The notes beneath the pieces are model-generated. The model had not been told where the DNA came from. It made no database searches and was given only the letters and a program-made list of their open reading frames with translations. Source: Welwitschia mirabilis (taxonomy: Eukaryota; Gnetophyta; Gnetopsida; Welwitschiales). From it: a stretch of DNA of 64,000 nucleotides. The stretch's first letter is position 1, and each line of letters starts with the position of its first letter. The position numbers and the translations under genes are program-made. The stretch is from assembly GCA_051453625.1 (NCBI GenBank), contig JBOZIK010000001.1, positions 35,426,018 through 35,490,017 of the forward strand, written 5' to 3'. This document shows, piece after piece, positions 61,175 through 64,000 of this stretch.

Positions 61175-61449
61175 TTTTGGTATCTTTTTTTAATTAGTTT
61201 TTAAGGCATTTGTTTCTTAAATGCCTTAACAAACCAAAATCCCTACTTATTTTTAAGGTGCTTTTTCATAAATGCCTTAAAAACTTTTTCATAAATGCCT
61301 TAGGAACAATTGGAAAGAATTTTAAGGCGTTTATTGAAAAAACGTTTTATTTTTTTTTAAGGCATTTATTTAAATAAATGCCTTAAAAATTCCTATACCT
61401 ACGGCATTTATTAGAATAAACGCCTTAAAAGCCCAAAATTCTTTCAGTG
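61175..61449. repeat. CACTA right subterminal hairpin array
   Basis: Five to six consecutive units of AAGGCATTT...AAATGCCTT form hairpins of about 30-36 bases. One, 61354-61389, is a perfect 36-bp palindrome with no loop, centred on ATTTAAAT. CACTA transposase is known to bind subterminal repeats. Confidence 0.75.
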
Positions 61450-61660
61450 AGAGAATTTGTCTATTGCATCATTGATCTTCATCCAAAGCGATGAGCATTA
61501 AAACGTGCCTGAAATGCCTCTAAATATGCTAAGAATTGTGTATTTCAAAAATCATCGATCAACTTTCCATAATTCGCAGAGTTGCATATAAAACTATACA
61601 AATGTCCTGCAAAATAGCTCATAACACCCCATCAAATACATACAATTTGGTAGCACATCA
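61450..61660 (-). mobile_element. Right part of the LTR split by the CACTA
   Basis: From AGAGAATTTG to GCACATCA it follows 58755-58924 in order (CATCCAAAGC, GTGC..GAAATGC, ATGTCCTGCAAAATAGCTCA, CCCCATCAAATA). It ends at the same LTR edge as 53211 and 58924. Confidence 0.75.
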
Positions 61661-62100
61661 AGTATTATATGGGATTTTGTTGGGATTGCTAACACACTCC
61701 TCTCAAAAGCACTAATTGCATCCTATGGGGCTACATTCATGTTTACTATCATAAAGATTATGTGGGATTGGGTCGAGGCAAATCCACACAACCTTTTATT
61801 CTTGTGGGGATGGTCATTACCATTAAATCTATTTCCAAGGCTAAAATTGGACTTTCTTCTTTAATCCCTTATTTTAGTTCCTCATTATAAGACATTATAC
61901 CCACTCTATGAAAAATTTCCACGCTATACTCAGTTTGTTATCATAAAAATCAAGGATCTTATATTAGATATTTTCTACCAATAGATATTAGAATTAGAAA
62001 TAGCTATTAGATAAAGTTAACAAATCGCTTTCTAGTCATCATAATAAAGTGATAACAACCCTTTTTAGGATTTCATTAAATGTAGCCTACTCTAATTTAA
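61661..62100. other. Spacer between LTR and LINE, unassigned
   Basis: It may include the LINE 5' part or ORF1. I see no CCHC knuckle or clear frame. Confidence 0.35.
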
Positions 62101-64000
62101 AAAATAAACAAAGTCCAATAAAAAAATTACCACAACAATGAGATTTGCAGCATCTCCTATTCCTAATCATCCTACTATAGATCACAACATTTCATTTGTT
62201 CAAATAGCTTATGCAAGTAGTAAAGACATCCCAATGAAAGACCCAACCTTGACTATTGTTCCAAAAAAAAAAAAAATGCTCTCACTCTCTTGAAAGTAGA
62301 TGTCAAACTTCCCTCCCTTCATTTTCTTTTACAAAGAAGGCTAGTTTTAATTAGTTTACTACTCTTTCTAAGGCTTCCAAACATATCACAAGTGATTTTC
62401 TATCTTCTAAAACAAGAGCTAATGAAAAATCCATGGATGAATCTATCATCATTTCCCTCCCATGATTAAGTTTACTTCTTGGAATGTTAGGGGTCTTTCA
62501 AACTCCTCCAAAAAATATGCTATTAAGTGCTTATTTTTTTATCATGGTAGTTTCCGAGATATCTTAGTCTTGTAAGAGATTAAAATAACTTATTCAAAAA
62601 TGTAATTTTCTTCTTAATCAATCTCCTCTCATTATATTTTTTTTTTATGACTAATCACATAGATGGTAAGGGTGGAGCATCCCTCCTTTTACATAATCAC
62701 TTTCTTTCTATCATTATTGATCATGGGGAAGCTCTTAGCCATCATGTAGTCTTGGTTCACTTGTAAATTCAACATAATTTAATAAGAATATGTAACATCT
62801 ATTCCCCTACAACTTCTACTAAAAGGATAATCCTTTGGGATGGCTCACCTCTCATCTTCCTTACGTTAGTTAGATTCTCTCTAGTGATTTCAACTTTCTT
62901 CAAAATTCCTATGATAAACTAGATAGGCCTCTTATTCAAAGGCATACCTAAGAGCTTAGATGTTAGCTTTATCTAAAAATTAAATGGAATCTTTTTTATT
63001 CCATTCCTTAGCCCTTTAGAAATCCTTATCACTTCTTCACTTGAAAAGGCGTCAGATCCCAAAGGAGGTTTACTTTTAAACATGTAGACAGAATCTACCT
63101 TTGTTCTTGTAACTCTTCAAAATAACCAAGTTTTCTTTTACTGAATAAATCTCTTTATCTAATCAACTTCCTCTCTTCTTCTTAATAAGCTCTGATAGCC
63201 CTTACTTAAATTCAAAGCAAATCAATCATTTCATCATAAACACTTCTTAGATTTACTCTAAAAAAGAAAACCAACTTTTTTCTTCTACTTGCAACATGTT
63301 TAATCCTTTAGATGAGTCTTCTTTAAAGGAGAAATGCATCAAGTGGGAAAGAAGTTGTATCAGACTTGCAGATTGTGCTAGAATATTTGGAAAACTACTT
63401 GATAAAGAGAGAAGAAGTTGGAAAGTTCATCTTGAAAAATCTTTAAATAAGAAGCAAAAATCCATCATCCAATAATCCCATAGAGTTGATTTAAATACAT
63501 ATCTTAGCATTATTCACCAAGACCTTTAATGCATCATCATGTTAAAATATAGATAGGACCTATTAAAAACTAAAGCCGTTTTAGCTTCATCATGGTGATT
63601 GTCGTAGTAAAGAGTTATTCTCTTTTTTAGAGCATCAGCTCTCTTCTTTGCACTATGGTGCCTTCTATTTATGTTAATGGGAAATCTATTTCTAAAGATT
63701 CTTAACATTCTTCTTAACCACTTAAAAAATATTTTTGGATTCGAGTTTAATCTCAACTCTAATGCTTGATATATTTTGTAAGATTCAATTCCTCCCATGC
63801 GTTCTACTTAAGATAAGCAGATGCTTGACAGACCACTTTTCATTAAGGATCTCAAAAAAGTTTGCTTTTCTTTTTGTAATAGTAAGTTTCCTAAAATTAA
63901 TGGTTTTTGAGTAGAACTCTATAAGAATAGTTGGGACATAATGGGAAGTAGACTTGTCAAAGTGGTTAAAGAAGGATTTAGAATAAGTTATTTTGGAAAA
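62101..64000 (+). pseudogene. L1-type LINE ORF2, endonuclease and start of RT, runs off window
   Basis: An APE-type endonuclease starts with IKFTSWNVRGL at 62465-62497. RDILVL-stop-EIK follows at about 62554-62586, with the stop at the expected Gln of LQETK. Then come HVVLVHL, RICNIYSPTTSTKRI, and SDFNFLQNSYDKLDRPLIQR at about 62883-62945 (usual GDFN has become SDFN). A linker reads SIYVNGKSIS near 63668-63700. RT begins at about 63835 with KKVCFSFCNSKFPKINGF, stop, VELYKNSWDIMGSRLVKVV, matching the plant LINE NKAPGPDGFPVEFYK..WDIVG region. There are several stops and frameshifts; the rest of RT lies outside. Confidence 0.8.

Larger units (their letters stand above)
41367..61449. mobile_element. 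CACTA (En/Spm-type) transposon inserted in an LTR
   Basis: The left terminus TACTACAAGAAATA is the plant CACTA terminus CACTACAAGAAA with its first C changed to T. The right terminus TTCTTTCAGTG is an imperfect inverse. Both are flanked by AGA (41364-41366 and 61450-61452), the 3-bp target duplication expected of CACTA. The LTR on the left resumes in the same order on the right, so insertion there is well supported. Dense hairpin-forming subterminal repeats lie inside both ends. No transposase was recognised. Contents include an LRR fragment, a nested LTR element and a coding-like fragment. The true length is shorter than shown because of gap duplications. Confidence 0.7.

Overview
The window looks like a transposon-dense, strongly AT-rich stretch of a flowering-plant nuclear genome. 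The evidence is Athila-like Ty3/gypsy elements primed by tRNA-Asp, a Ty1/copia element primed by tRNA-iMet, a CACTA (En/Spm-type) DNA transposon and an L1-type LINE. I found no intact gene, no rRNA or tRNA gene and no CRISPR. Every open frame is either a decayed transposon domain, a small host-like fragment or a microsatellite artefact. Species cannot be told from this sequence.

Layout. 1-19277 (+): element A, Athila-like, with the end of its 5' LTR, PBS, decayed gag, protease, RT/RNase H/integrase (present twice), a long non-coding block, a decayed 3' ORF and the 3' LTR. 20497-25531 (+): a copia-type element with both LTRs, PBS and PPT but no recognisable domain inside. 25532-32295: mostly unrecognised AT-rich DNA with a degenerate minisatellite, a pair of direct repeats and a perfect 56-bp-arm hairpin. 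32317 to about 33425 (-): an Athila-like LTR with its PBS. 34970-36080 (+): an integrase remnant. 37542 to about 40090: an LTR-like promoter region. 40324-41366 plus 61450-61660 (-): one LTR, probably a solo LTR, split by a CACTA element (41367-61449) with a 3-bp target duplication. Nested in the CACTA are a non-autonomous LTR element (49096/52220-58924, -), an LRR fragment and an unidentified coding-like fragment. 61661-64000 (+): spacer, then a LINE (endonuclease and start of RT) running off the window.

Two facts govern interpretation. First, nearly every 100-N gap is flanked by a second copy of the sequence that ended at the gap. About 14 kb of the window is therefore probably unmerged contig or haplotype overlap rather than biological tandem duplication. 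Second, coding decay is dominated by C-to-T/G-to-A changes: in-frame stops commonly sit at expected Gln or Trp codons, and most PBS mismatches are transitions, as expected from methylated-cytosine deamination.

The most interesting structure is a roughly 40-bp nested palindromic motif (outer arms ATCRTCC / GGGAYGAT around an inner core like GTCRTCTAGAYGAC). It recurs about twenty times, almost only in the U3 upstream of the LTR TATA box and in the leaders or non-coding parts of the Athila-like elements on both strands. It behaves like a shared cis-element or a tiny mobile palindrome, and I do not recognise it as a named feature.
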